Below are positions 23,566 through 33,776 of a stretch of 64,000 bases of DNA, piece by piece (positions within the stretch are counted from its first letter, which is position 1; each line of letters starts with the position of its first letter). The notes beneath the pieces are model-generated. The model had not been told where the DNA came from. It was given only the letters and a program-made list of their open reading frames with translations, and did not search any database. The stretch spans positions 137,932 through 201,931 of the forward strand of contig MNCI01038234.1 in NCBI GenBank assembly GCA_015680685.1. Reading direction: 5' to 3'. Source of the DNA: Gnetum montanum. Lineage: Eukaryota; Streptophyta; Gnetopsida; Gnetales; Gnetaceae. The translations under genes were made by a program, and so were the position numbers.

Positions 23566-23677
23566 GCGTCCAAGTGTGATGATAATCCACCATCATACAC
23601 GTACACATAGTTTAAAAATTACTAAAAGACACAGAACGATCCCCCCTTTGCTCACGAAGCTCTCCATTTCTTGGCAG

Positions 23678-24102
23678 GAGCAAGCTCAATGGACTGTCCG
23701 CATATAACTACGCCGTTAATCATTGATGGAACATACGGCCACATCACATGGGACATTAACATAAACTACATCAACTTAGGTTCACCAACGGATGACATGT
23801 TCATAGCCTCAACATGGCAAACCACAGACAATTATGAAGGTATGACGAAATTCCTCGACATAGAGGCCGAAAACATCACCGAAGACCCATTAGCTGAAAC
23901 CCCCATTACCATGCCTGATGGGGAAATCAAAGTATTAAAATTAAGCACATTACTGCAACCACAACTAGTGAAAGACATTGAGAACATACTTAGGGAAAAC
24001 ATGAAAGCATTCGCTTGGTCCTATACGAACATGCCTGGGCTAGATCCTAGAATTTTCCAACACAATATTATTCTCAACCCCAAACTAAGACCGGTAAAAT
24101 AA
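23678..24102 (+). pseudogene. Pol N-terminal region before RT
   Basis: Start of the second polyprotein exon after the acceptor at 23677. It contains 'AFAWSYTNMPGLDP' and 'HNIILNPKLRPVK', which match the segment before RT in plant Tat-type gypsy polyproteins (A-W-x-x-x-D-M-P-G-x-x-P and P-V-x-Q). The last codon is TAA where the family usually has Gln (P-V-K-Q-K), a C-to-T change. The frame then continues straight into RT. Confidence 0.75.
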
Positions 24103-24936
24103 AAGGCACGAAAAGTTAGACCTGAGGTGGCATTGGTAGTTCGCAATGAGATCACCAGGCTTTACCAAGCTGATTTCATTCGGGCTGTTGATTACGCCGA
24201 GTGGGTGTCAAATATGGTAATCGTCCTGAAGAAAAACGGAAGCATTCGCTTATGCATCGACTTCCGAGATCTAAACGTAGCAACCATAAAAGATGACTTT
24301 CCCCTACCCAACATTGATCAACTCGTTGACTCGACTGCCGGACTGTCTTTTATGGATGGTTTTTCGGGATACAACCAAATACGCATCAACCCGGAACATC
24401 AACTGCGGACAACCTTTATGACCCCATGGGGAACTTTTTGTTACACCATGATGCCCTTCGGTCTCAAGAACGCAAGGGCCACATATCAAAGAGCCATGAC
24501 GTTTATCTTTAGTGATTATATGCTACAGTCGCTCAACAATTATGTGGATGATATCGTAGTTAAGTCAAAAACGACCGAACAACATGTACAAGACCTCGAC
24601 TTAGTCTTAACGCGTTTTTTAAAGTATGAACTAAGACTTAACCCAAAAAAGTGTGTCTTTGGCGTCAAAACAGGAAAAATACTCGGATTCATAACCTCTG
24701 AAGTAGGGATACAAGTAGACCCCGATAAGGTTAAAGCCATAACAAATCTGAAACCCCCGAGCAACCTTACCGAACTCCGAGGTCTGCAAGGTAGACTACA
24801 ATTCATCAGGCACTTCGTAGAAAAATTAATGGACAAACTCAGACCTATGAATCATCTGTTATGTAAAAATGCCCATTTTGAATGGACTCCGCAGTGCCAA
24901 AAAGCCTTCAAAAACATCAAAAAAACACTTGCCTGA
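24103..24936 (+). pseudogene. Reverse transcriptase (Ty3-gypsy, Tat/Ogre type)
   Basis: RNA-dependent DNA polymerase that copies the element. The core is unusually well preserved: 'WVSNMVIVLKKNGSIRLCID' (motif 1-2), 'FMDGFSGYNQI' (motif 3, catalytic Asp), 'PFGLKNARATYQRAM' (motif 4), 'YVDDIVVKS' (motif 5, both catalytic Asp present) and 'LGFITSEVGI'. The connection continues to 'HFEWTPQCQKAFKNIK', and the frame stops at 24936 at the start of RNase H. An ~270-codon open frame with an intact YVDD makes this the best-preserved catalytic domain in the window, though the element around it is broken. Confidence 0.93.
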
Positions 24937-25330
24937 CTGCCTACAGTTTATCCACCCCAAAACGATAAACCGTTCTACATGTACCTTGCCACTTCGGAAT
25001 CATGAACTGCATCTATGCTTTGTCAGAAACAAGATGATAGAACCGAAGTCCCTGTGTATTACTTGAGCCATGCATTAGTTGCCCACGAAAAAAGGTATAA
25101 CGACGTGGAGAGTTCGTGTTTAGCTTTGGTCGTTTCTTTAAGAAAGTGGCGACATTACCTCTTCCGTAGCTAGGTTTACATAATTTGCAAGGACAATGTG
25201 CTGAGAGCCATAATAGGAAACATCTACGAAACAAGTCGAATAGCTTGGTGGAAAGCCATGATAGTTGAGTTTGACCTACACTACATAGCACAATCATCGG
25301 TCAAGGGTCAAGCCATAGCGAATTAGATGG
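24937..25330 (+). pseudogene. RNase H (gypsy type), degenerate
   Basis: After the stop at 24936 the same region encodes 'MYLATSES', 'VPVYYLSHALVAHEKRYNDV' and 'ALVVSLRKWRHYLFRS', the usual motif order of the gypsy RNase H, then 'WWKAMIVEFDLHYIAQ' and 'VKGQAIAN'. At least three in-frame stops are present and the first catalytic Asp is not visible. It would degrade RNA in RNA-DNA hybrids during reverse transcription. Confidence 0.8.
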
Positions 25331-25399
25331 CCGCATCACCAACGCATGACCAAGCGATTATAGAGCCAGAATTCCTGGATGAAAATGTAAACAAAATAG

Positions 25400-25815
25400 A
25401 TACAGTGCCCGATGACTACAATGCTATTTTAAACTTCAATGGAGCATCCACCTCTCGAGGAGGAAGTGCAGTCGCTGTCATTACCTATCCCTCTGGGGAG
25501 ATCTGACCCTTTGCCTACCGTTTCAATTTTCATTGTACAAATAACATAGCAGAGTATGAAGGTCTCCTTAGAGGTCTCGCGGTAGCGCTGGCTTCAGACA
25601 TCACACGGCTGGTAGTTAGAGGTGACTCACAACTAGTCCTAAACCAAGTCATAGACGTCTACACATGTAAAGCTCAACATTTACAACCATACTATGATTT
25701 GGAGAAACACTTAATAGGGCAATTCGAAAGAACAGAGGTGCAACACGTTTCTAGAAACGACAATACTATTGCGGATGCATTAGCAACCTTAGCATTAAAT
25801 ATCTCACCTGACATG
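25400..25815 (+). pseudogene. Second, archaeal-type RNase H (aRNH)
   Basis: A second RNase H domain follows the first, the hallmark of the Tat clade of plant gypsy elements. The motifs are in order: 'LNFNGASTSRGGSA' (normally F-D-G-A, so the first catalytic Asp is Asn here), 'CTNNIAEYEGLLRGL' (catalytic Glu), 'LVVRGDSQLVLNQV' (catalytic Asp) and 'RNDNTIADALATLA' (last Asp). One stop lies after 'PSGEI'. This domain is strong evidence for the Tat/Ogre assignment. Confidence 0.85.
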
Positions 25816-26540
25816 TTTCACACATTGCCAAGCTCCATAACTAGTTGCGCTGAACCAATCACCGACACCCTTCACATGTTGTCGATTGCATCTGTTAGTA
25901 CAACACATGCGATAGAATGGTACGATGACATAAAAGAACACCTTCTACGCGGTGAAGCACCACGACATCTAACAAATGCACAAAAGGATGCCGTACGAAA
26001 ACGTTCTAGGCAGTACACCCTGGTAGGGGACACATTGTGTCGTAGATCCTACGAAGGTATATTGCTAACATGCGTCAGTAGTACTGATGCCCAAACGATT
26101 ATTGATCAGGTACATGAGGGACTATGTGGAGGACACATAGCGCCAAAAGCCATGGCAACAAAAATACGACGTTTAGGCTACTATTGGCCTCACATGGAAC
26201 ACGACTGCCTCTCCAAAGTCAAAACATATAACATTTGTCAAAAACATAGTAACTTAATACATGTACCACCAAACGAATTGCACACAGCGCAAATAACATG
26301 GCCTTTTCAAAAGTGGGGATTGGACCTTATCGACCCAATAACACCCTCATCTTCTGTAGGGCACAGTTTCATTATAACCGCGGCAGAATACTTTATGAAG
26401 TGGGTAGAAGTACCTCCCCTTTGAAAAACCACATCTAAACACGTGTGTATTTCATCCTAGAAAACATTGTAACCTGTTTTGGCATCCCTTTGACAATTAT
26501 CACTGATAACAGGCCACAGTTTAGCAGCAATGAATATTCT
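25816..26540 (+). pseudogene. Integrase, truncated
   Basis: Integrase inserts the cDNA into the genome. The zinc-binding HHCC region is present ('HEGLCGGHIAPKAM', 'YYWPHMEHDC', 'YNICQKH'), followed by the core with 'FQKWGLDLIDPI' (first catalytic Asp) and 'IITDNRPQFSS' (second Asp, around 26505-26525). One stop follows 'WVEVPPL'. Homology ends abruptly near 26540, before the catalytic Glu, where P450 intron sequence begins. The rest of integrase and the 3' LTR are missing. Confidence 0.85.
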
Positions 26541-26584
26541 CGTTGAGAGTTGAAAAATCGAACCAAAAATTATAATTTACATAC

Positions 26585-27810
26585 CCAATGCGGATTTTAC
26601 ACGCTTCTGTACGCGTGCCCGAACGGTTCGTGAGATTTTCTTGGGAATCGTAAATCTCCGGGGCATAGGTTAAAAGACATTGCCCGGAACCCTGCGCTAA
26701 GATCCACCGGCATGGTACCACCATGGCTGCCGCGCCACAGTTCCACAACAATGGCTCTAATCTCAGCCTCACGAGGCTTGTTAAAGGATTCAATCTATAT
26801 GTCAATCCAAAAATCAGTGAACCATTCAAATTAGTGAAGCACTGACCTTGGAAAATGTCAGAACAAATTACAAATAAATAAAGAACTACTTATTTCAAAG
26901 CAGTAACTGACAATAAAACATAGGTAACTGATATAGGACAGGCTAAGATGGTGATTTGGTATAAAATTTGCAGGGTGCATTTCCCTTCAAAGCTTTTTTA
27001 TCCTACAATATTTTGAAAGGTTTAAAATAAAAATTACCCTTCATCTGAAAAAGGTGCACTCTAAAAGGGCTTTTCTCCTCTCTATCTCTATTCATAAAGC
27101 AAGATTTACCATATATTCATATTATATGTCCTTAAAAAGGAAAGAATAATTGTTTAATTAATTATATTCATTCAAGAACGAGAAAGATATTTGCCCCACA
27201 TAATCGAAAATACATCAAACATCACCCTTCAAATGATAAACAATGAAGCCCTTAAATCTAACCCATGACGATAACCCTGAAAAATGCATAATCAACGGGG
27301 CGGGCCAGTAAAACTATCATGTCATTGAACATGCCAGTTATGGACCTTTTGGGGGTTGAGTAAGTCCCGGAGGCAGATCTTCCTAGCCTCACGCCAATGT
27401 TTGCCGTGAGGAGCAAAGCCCACATCGTTGCCCCTGTAAAAGATATGCTCCGTGACAGCGAGTGAAGGCCAGCTGGCCAAGGTGGCATCATGGGTCTTGA
27501 GAAATAAGCATGCAGTCTCCATGGAGGAGGCCACTATAGCCGGGAAGCTACCCAACTTTACATACATAATGTTGCCATAGGTGCCCCTGAGCTTGGCTAA
27601 TGCTCTGTGTCGACCTTCCTGTTCGTGGGCACGGGCCAACAAGTGCAGGATGCCAAACACAGGCAAGCCCTTAGGCCCTGGAAACTTAGATGATGCTAAC
27701 GTTGATGCCAATGTCTTGCCTCTGGCAAATTGCTGTTTCCATACTATTTCTACTCCTAGCAATAACATGGCCACAGCCATCCACAAGAGAGTATCATGCA
27801 CCCCACCCAT
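26585..27810 (-). pseudogene. Cytochrome P450 (CYP71-clan-like), 5' exons (copy 2)
   Basis: Exon 1 is 27810-27346 (155 codons, ATG start). It has an N-terminal membrane anchor (~residues 8-23, 'LLWMAVAMLLLGVEIVW'), the proline hinge 'KFPGPKGLPVFG', 'MYVKLGSFPAIV' and the C-helix 'HGKHWREARKI', whose WxxxR binds a heme propionate. Intron 1 (27345-26795, 551 bp, GT-AG) falls in phase 0 after 'LLNPQK'. Exon 2 (26794-26585, 70 codons) continues 'IESFNKPREAEIRAIVVELW' and 'MPVDLSAGFRAM' and ends at a good donor (GG|GTATGT), but has one in-frame stop or a frameshift in its last third. The gypsy junction lies ~45 bp into the next intron. Helices I and K, ExxR and the Cys heme loop are absent. Monooxygenase class is clear; the family number is not assignable. 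Confidence 0.85.
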
Positions 27811-28200
27811 GATCTTTTCTTATCTACAATGTCATAGAATTGAAGCGCTAACTCCTGTCGACTGCATTGCCTTCATAGCAAAACTTAAAGCATAGATATT
27901 TATGTTGTCCAATGAATCTAACAATCCAAGGAATGCAGGTTGTGACATGTGATCCGTGACACGTGACCCATGAATTTCGCGTGGTGTTACATGCCTTGAC
28001 AACAATGTAACAAACCATAGGGCGTTACGTTTCTCGTTGGTGTGCGCCGACCTTTTGGGTCTGTATGCGTCGTCTCTTGATGTTACTTGGGCGGCTTGGA
28101 TCAATGCATCAATTACGTTCAAGTCACATATTGAAAGTTCCTCTGTATTTCCAATTTTGACATCGCGCACCTGCAAGTTGTACTTTTTAATTAGATACAG
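27811..28200 (-). other. Upstream region of P450 copy 2
   Basis: Sequence upstream of the P450 ATG that is also present upstream of copy 1 (to ~10975), including 'tgacatcgcgcacctg' near 28160 and 'tgacattgcgcacctg' near 10938. It is probably the ancestral promoter and 5' UTR carried along in the duplication. No convincing TATA box. Confidence 0.5.
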
Positions 28201-30417
28201 TGCCTCGTGGGCTCCCCTGCAATTTTACATTGTGAAACTTGATGTAGAATGCATACAATGCATGTCTTTGTATGTCTACGTTAACTGTGATCCATTATAA
28301 ATATTTTAAATTTTTTAGAAATTTCGAACTCTTGCCTTAAGGGATGGCCAGGGGAAAAAACAAACACAAAGAGTCACCTTAGACAAGTCTTTAATAGTTG
28401 GGAAATATGTTGGATCGACATGTTTAAAGAATCACAATAAATTGGCAAGTGGAGCCAAGTTATATTTAAAAGTCCTAAAAATGATACCTAAATTTATTGA
28501 TTTCTCTCTAAAAATAAGGTTTATTATAAAGGTTGTGTGAACTCAACTAGGGTAGACAAAATTGCTGACCCATGACTAATCTGTAAATCGATAATTTATT
28601 GTCGACTTAGAAAACTATGCCTTGAACTTAGCAGTGACCTTGGATGATGATGGAGACAAGGATGTAAACATTTTTTTCAATGTAAAATTGTAGGGCACCT
28701 AACAAGGCATTGCATTTAATGAAAAAGTAAATAGAATTTGTGAGCCCATAATTGAATGTAACGTTACCTTGAGAAGAAGAAGGTAAAAAGATGGAGTTGG
28801 CACTATCAAGCAAATATGAGGCAAACATAAAGGTAGAAAGATGGAGATTGCACCCTAAGGTAGATATGAGGCAAACATAGAACCCACAAACTCTATCTTG
28901 AGGTATGGCTGTTTAACCATTTGGCTACCATCAAGAATGCATGTTTTCTTAACATTTTTACTATAATAACCTTATGGGGTGTTAGAACCCAAAATAATTG
29001 AAACATAGGTATACTTTAAGATATATAGTCCATATAGAACTTTATATAACTCAATATTGCTTACTAAAAGTGAACCTGTGACTTAGCGTTTCTAAATAAA
29101 GAATCTTACCATCAAGCTAACACCTCATTGATAAAGTGCATGCACTGTATCAACTTTATGACTTGGAGGTCACCTTGCCATAGATTTATACATGGGATCA
29201 TAGCACCATGGTAAATGAAAGGGAAATAGACATTATGGATAAGAACAATCAACCATAGTCTTTTAATTTGGCTATAGATCACCCGTTCAACGATCAGTCA
29301 TCAAATTAGGATTTTTGGTAACCCAAGTTGAGTCAATTCAACTGTTATAATAAATCATAGTTTTTTAACCCCACCATAGATCATCAGTTCAATGATTAGT
29401 TGTTGATTAGAATTTTTGTTGACCCCATTTGAGTCGGCCTAACTTTTATAGTAAACCATAATTTTTTAATCTAGGGACCCCAATTGAGTTGGCCTATATT
29501 AAGCCATAATTTTTTAATCTAGGGATAGATTAGTGGTTCAACTATTAGTTGCAGCATTGGAATTTTTGCTAACCTAAGCTAAATATGATTTTTAGAAAGA
29601 AATCAATGGATTTAGAGATGATGTTTGGACTTTTAAATATGACTCATTGCCATTTACTGATCTATGGTGATTCTTGAAATATGTTGAGCTTATATATTCT
29701 CTAAAAATTTAAACACTTCAATAAATACCACTATATCAGGAAATTAAGCTCCAATTTATTCATTAAAAAAATGAGCAAATCATCATCTAAATTAGAGCTC
29801 AAGATAAAAACACATTGAATGTTGCCTTAAAAAAATTAGAATAAGCATGTCCATGTAAGGTGTACTTTACCAAAGGGAGCTTAGCAAAGTTGCAAGTTCT
29901 GGGCTTTTCATCATCCATTATAAGGAAGAGATTATTATCACACCACACTTCGGGTTCCTTATTGGTTCCAAATTTCTTCAAAAATCACCTGAACCCTCGT
30001 AACTGATCCAAATTTCCTCACATCCAAAATTTGCAGATAGTTTAATATCATTCTCTTCAATATGATATTTAATTTTGTCTCTAAAGCAAACAAGCAGACA
30101 AACAATGAAATTCAAGATTTCAATACTATGTATACATTTAAACTCATACTACTCTTATTCTCAAACCATAAAAATGTACCAAGGTTTCTTGGCCAAAATT
30201 TATAAACCTAACTACAAACCAGAGGTTTACAGGAATGTTGGATCTAATATTATAGTATTTAAATGCTTAAAACAATTAGCAAGCACCACATACCATATGT
30301 AGTCTCTCACATTAAGAAGCACCATGTTTCTTTGTATTAACCAAACTCAAATTTGGTATGTTCCTCAATGTATTTAATGTCATTGATAGTCTTTTAAAAT
30401 TTAAATGTGTTAATTTG
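28201..30417. other. AT-rich intergenic sequence with weak tandem repeats
   Basis: No gene recognised. Two imperfect tandem repeats: 28787-28880 (about 50 bp x2, sharing 'aaagatggag' and 'atatgaggcaaacata') and 29252-29580 (about 101 bp, ~3 copies plus a short one, sharing 'ccataattttttaatctagg' and 'gttcaacgattagt'). Confidence 0.5.
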
Positions 30418-30941
30418 TGTCTTGATTAAGTAGGATACTAAAGTAATAGCAAGTAGTAGAAATTAAAATTCAATTACAGAATTAGAAGAAATGCATCAAG
30501 AACACAACAAATTATCCTAAGGAAAGCATACAAAAACCCTAGCAATGGCTTTAGCTCCTAGCAAGCCTTAGAAATCCAAGTCTTCTTTTCTTTGAGACTT
30601 ACAATAAGGCTACATCAAGCTTTCATAAGAGGAAGAGATTGCAACTTGAATTATGCCTCACACATCCTTTGATTTGATGAAGATGTGATGATGCTAAGAC
30701 CACCCAAGCATCCACTTATATAGTGGTCATAATATCATGCATTATTTAAAAACAAAATTATGGAGTTATAATCCATAATTAATCATAGGAAAATTAGGTG
30801 TGAGTAGTTACATGTTCTTTTGACATATTACATACTTTGTCTTTTATTATTTTCAGCCAACATGCTAAGAATAATTTACCAACATGGTAACCATTACAAC
30901 ATGGAGGTGTTTTAAACTTAAAATTAACAACACCCCTGATA
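30418..30941 (-). repeat. Mini-Copia 3' LTR
   Basis: 524 bp. The minus-strand start reads TATCAGGGG where the partner has TGTTAGG, so the terminal G has mutated. The other end is ATTAACA. Confidence 0.85.
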
Positions 30942-30959
30942 ATTCTCCCACTTGTTGTT

Positions 30960-32239
30960 TATTTTAAGGAATTATAGCTAGGAGCAACCATTACATTTCA
31001 TAATTTACTAATCTAAGTTCCTTTCTGCATCAGTTGAACTTGTCCACAAAAATTACCTTGGTCAACATATTTGCTGGGTTTTTTTGATGTCGGAAAATTT
31101 TCTCGAGAAAAATTTTCTTTTTCAATTTGATCTCAAAGAAAATGGTAATTCATCTTAATGTGTTTTGTCCTTGCATAGAACTCAAGATTCTAATCAAAAA
31201 CAAGCATAGAAAATAAGTTTTTGGTGAGCTCAGGGACATGATATACCTTGGGAATTATAATTATTCTACCATTAGAGGACAACTTTACTTTACCATAGCT
31301 CTTAACACCACATGTTTTATCATTCCCAAGGAAACAAAGAGTAGACATAGCTTCATGGTATTTAGAAAATCATTTTATTCTAGGTGTAAAGATATACGAT
31401 GTACCTGAATCAATATACCAGTAATTACAATTAGAGTTACCCCTAGTTGTGACTACACACAAGTATAGTATTTCTTCATTAGCATCTTTCTTAGAAGAAC
31501 TAGATCCAACATCTTTCTATTTTCTCTTTAAAAATTTGTAATCCTTTTTCAAGTGGCCATGTTTCCAATAGTTCCAACACATTAGTGTTCTCTTGGAAGC
31601 ATCATTAGTAAGTTTCTTGAATTTACTCGATTACTATTTTCCTAGTCCTTGAATTACCAAAGGTTAAGTAGGTATAGGCTTAGAGTACTTTCCTTGAAGT
31701 TAAATTATTAGTCATCCTACAAATTCATCAAATTTTAAATAGGTATTTATACTAGTAATATTTTGAACAATATTTTCCCATGAATTAGGGAGTGATTGTA
31801 ATATTGCAATACATTAATCTTCTTCTTCCATATTACTACCAATTGATTCTAATTGTCTCAGAATAGTATTTAAATCAATAATATGAGATGCAATAATATT
31901 ATTTTCAAACATATTTAATAACAATAGTTTCCTTTTAAGATGCAATTTATTTGAGTAAGAACTAGGTTGATATATCTTACCCATAATATAATATAATCCC
32001 TTTGCAGTCTCTTCATGTTATAAATTTATAAGCATAGGATTACCTTTAAGAATTGTTCCCAAAGCTAGATGATCTAATTGATTCTAGTCTTTAGCTTTCA
32101 TGCTTTTTAGTTTAATTTTAGTGATGCATACATTTTTTTTCTTTTCAAGTAGTAAATCTTTAATCCTAAACTTCCAAAGATTATAGTTGCTGCCATGGAA
32201 CTTTTCTATTTCTTCAATGTACTTAGCATTGCTCGCCAT
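30960..32239 (-). pseudogene. Mini-Copia gag and protease fossil
   Basis: The minus-strand frame begins at ATG 32239 with 'MASNAKYIEEIEKFHGSNYN' and 'LWKFRIKDLL', the typical start of Copia Gag (UBN2/DUF4219-like). It continues through 'YYIMGKIYQPSS' and 'LQSLPNSWENIV', then a degenerate CCHC knuckle ('CWNYWKHGHLKKDY') near 31550 and the protease 'WYIDSGTSYIF' with intact D-S-G near 31430. The last recognisable piece is 'IIIPKVYHVPELTKNLFSM'. Several stops are present. The polyprotein stops being recognisable near 31080, just before the polypurine tract. Confidence 0.8.
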
Positions 32240-32301
32240 ATTAATGGACTTAATAAGATAAAACCCATGAGAATCAAATAAATCCTACTTTGATACTAAT
32301 T

Positions 32302-32834
32302 TGTTAATCTAAACCTCAATTGAGTAGGATAATAAAGAAATATAAGTAGTAGAAATTGATATTTAATTATGAAATTGGAAGAAATACATCAAGAATACAA
32401 GAAATCATCTCGGTGAAAGCATACAAAAACCCCAGCAATGGCTTCAACTCCTAGCAAGCCTTAGAAATCCCACTCTTCTTTGCTTTGAGACTTATAACAA
32501 GTGTAGATTAAGCTTTCACAAGAGGAAGAGACTACAACTTGAATTTTGATTTACACATGCTTTGATTTAGTGAAGATTTGATGATGCTAAGATTGTCCAA
32601 GCATCCACTTATATAGTGGTCATAATGTCATGCATTGGGTAAAAGCTAAATTATGGAGTTATAATCCATAATTAACCATGGCCAAATTAGGTGTGAGCAA
32701 TTACATACTCTTTTGACATATTATATACTTTGGTTTTTGTTATTTTCAACCAACATGCCAAAAATAATTTGCCAACATGACACATGTTACAACATGAAGG
32801 TGTTTTAAACTTAAAATTTACAATACACCTAACA
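32302..32834 (-). repeat. Mini-Copia 5' LTR
   Basis: 533 bp, TGTTAG...ATTAACA on the minus strand, adjoining the PBS at 32284-32299. Confidence 0.85.
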
Positions 32835-32975
32835 AGATGGACATAAATAAAGACCTAAATATACAATGTTGATACTAGTCAAAATATATTTTAAAATTTT
32901 TAAGAAATAAATTACAAGTTATATATATTATAAAGACTTGAGATAGAAAATTAACTAGCTTACATATATATTTCT

Positions 32976-33434
32976 TATATATATATATATATATATAATT
33001 TAGCTAAGAGAATCTTATCCTTCTTCAGAAAATCAAGTCTTGCCATTGATTATTCTTGCCTTATGTACGAGGAAGAAGATTTTAACAAACAAATATTATA
33101 CTCTATTTGAATCAAGAATTAGATTTCCAACTCGAATCTTTCAGAATCTCTTCTTGAGAAAGAAGATTTATGTATTCTACCATAATATGTTCTCCCTCCT
33201 AGTTTAATTTTGGACACCTGAGAAGCATTATAAACAGAAACAAGAAAAATTTGATCAAGAGGGAGAATATGCCATAATAGAATGCATGCATCTTCTTCCT
33301 CAAGAAGAGATCCTAAAATATTCTAGTTAGAAATATTGTTCCTCATTCATAAGTCTAGAATAATTGATGTCAAAACTTGATTTTTTGAAGAAAAATAAAA
33401 TTTTCTTGGCCAAATAATATATATATATATATAT
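32976..33434. mobile_element. Foldback MITE-like element in a (TA)n tract
   Basis: About 420 bp (32998-33419) flanked on both sides by TA microsatellites (32976-32997 and 33417-33434). The two halves are imperfect inverted repeats of ~200 bp: left end 'TTTAGCTAAGAGAATCTT' pairs with reverse-complemented right end 'TTTGGCCAAGAAAATTTT', and internal blocks pair likewise ('aaaatcaagtcttg' with 'aaaatcaagttttg', 'tctcttcttgag', 'tattctccctc'). There is no coding capacity. Insertion in TA fits a Tc1/mariner-related MITE or a microsatellite-targeting MITE. Confidence 0.7.
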
Positions 33435-33776
33435 TGTAGGATTCAAAAAATTCAATTAAAAAATTTGTATCATTATAGATCTAAATTTGTTAATGTTGAA
33501 AATGATCCATGCACAAATCAATTATGTAAATTTAGAAATATTTTGAATGTAAAATTTCTCAATCATTTATGATAATACAAATTTTTTTTTAATCTTTTCC
33601 TCTTAATATTAGTAGTGGAATCTCATAGATCCTTAGAAAAGTCTTTTTATAATTTTAGATGCATCTTGCTAAAAACTAATGGTATGTTCTTGATACTTAA
33701 ATTGACCTCCTAAAGAAAGCGTAACTTGTAAGACAAGTTTAATTCTTACTATAAGAAATATTTCAACTTGGGATAA
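33435..33776. other. AT-rich sequence, no gene seen
   Basis: Nothing recognisable between the foldback element and the Helitron-like fossil. Confidence 0.4.

Larger units (their letters stand above)
18460..23677 (+). other. Predicted sense-strand intron between protease and RT
   Basis: The protease frame ends at overlapping donor-like sites, CCG|GTAAGC (18460) and GCA|GTAAGC (18467). The RT-side frame begins at a strong acceptor, 'ctccatttcttggcag' ending at 23677. Joining 18466 to 23678 keeps the polyprotein frame (phase 1); the donor at 18460 would not. Ogre elements are known to have a spliced intron at this same protease-RT position, though a much shorter one. Here the spacer is 5.2 kb and contains a complete antisense gene. 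The intron is inferred from signals only. Confidence 0.5.
30418..32834 (-). mobile_element. Non-autonomous mini-Copia with both LTRs
   Basis: Complete LTR element, 2417 bp. LTRs 30418-30941 and 32302-32834 share TGTTAAT at the left end and long blocks such as 'cccaagcatccacttatata' and 'cataattaa'. Read on the minus strand, an initiator-Met-tRNA-type PBS (TTAGTATCAAAG, 32284-32299) follows the right LTR and a polypurine tract (CAAGTGGGAGAAT, 30942-30954) precedes the left one. Flanking 5-mers AAATG (30413-30417) and AGATG (32835-32839) look like a target duplication with one change. The 1.36-kb interior codes only for gag and protease fossils; integrase, RT and RNase H are gone. Confidence 0.9.

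Noticed and set aside
26521-26829. 102-codon minus-strand frame as a separate gene
   Set aside because: It is a shadow of P450 exon 2 in another frame; the true frame gives recognisable P450 sequence.
27346-27810. P450 copy 2 as a functional gene with a long intact first exon
   Set aside because: Only two 5' exons remain; the heme-binding Cys loop and ExxR are absent and the gene is cut by the gypsy element.
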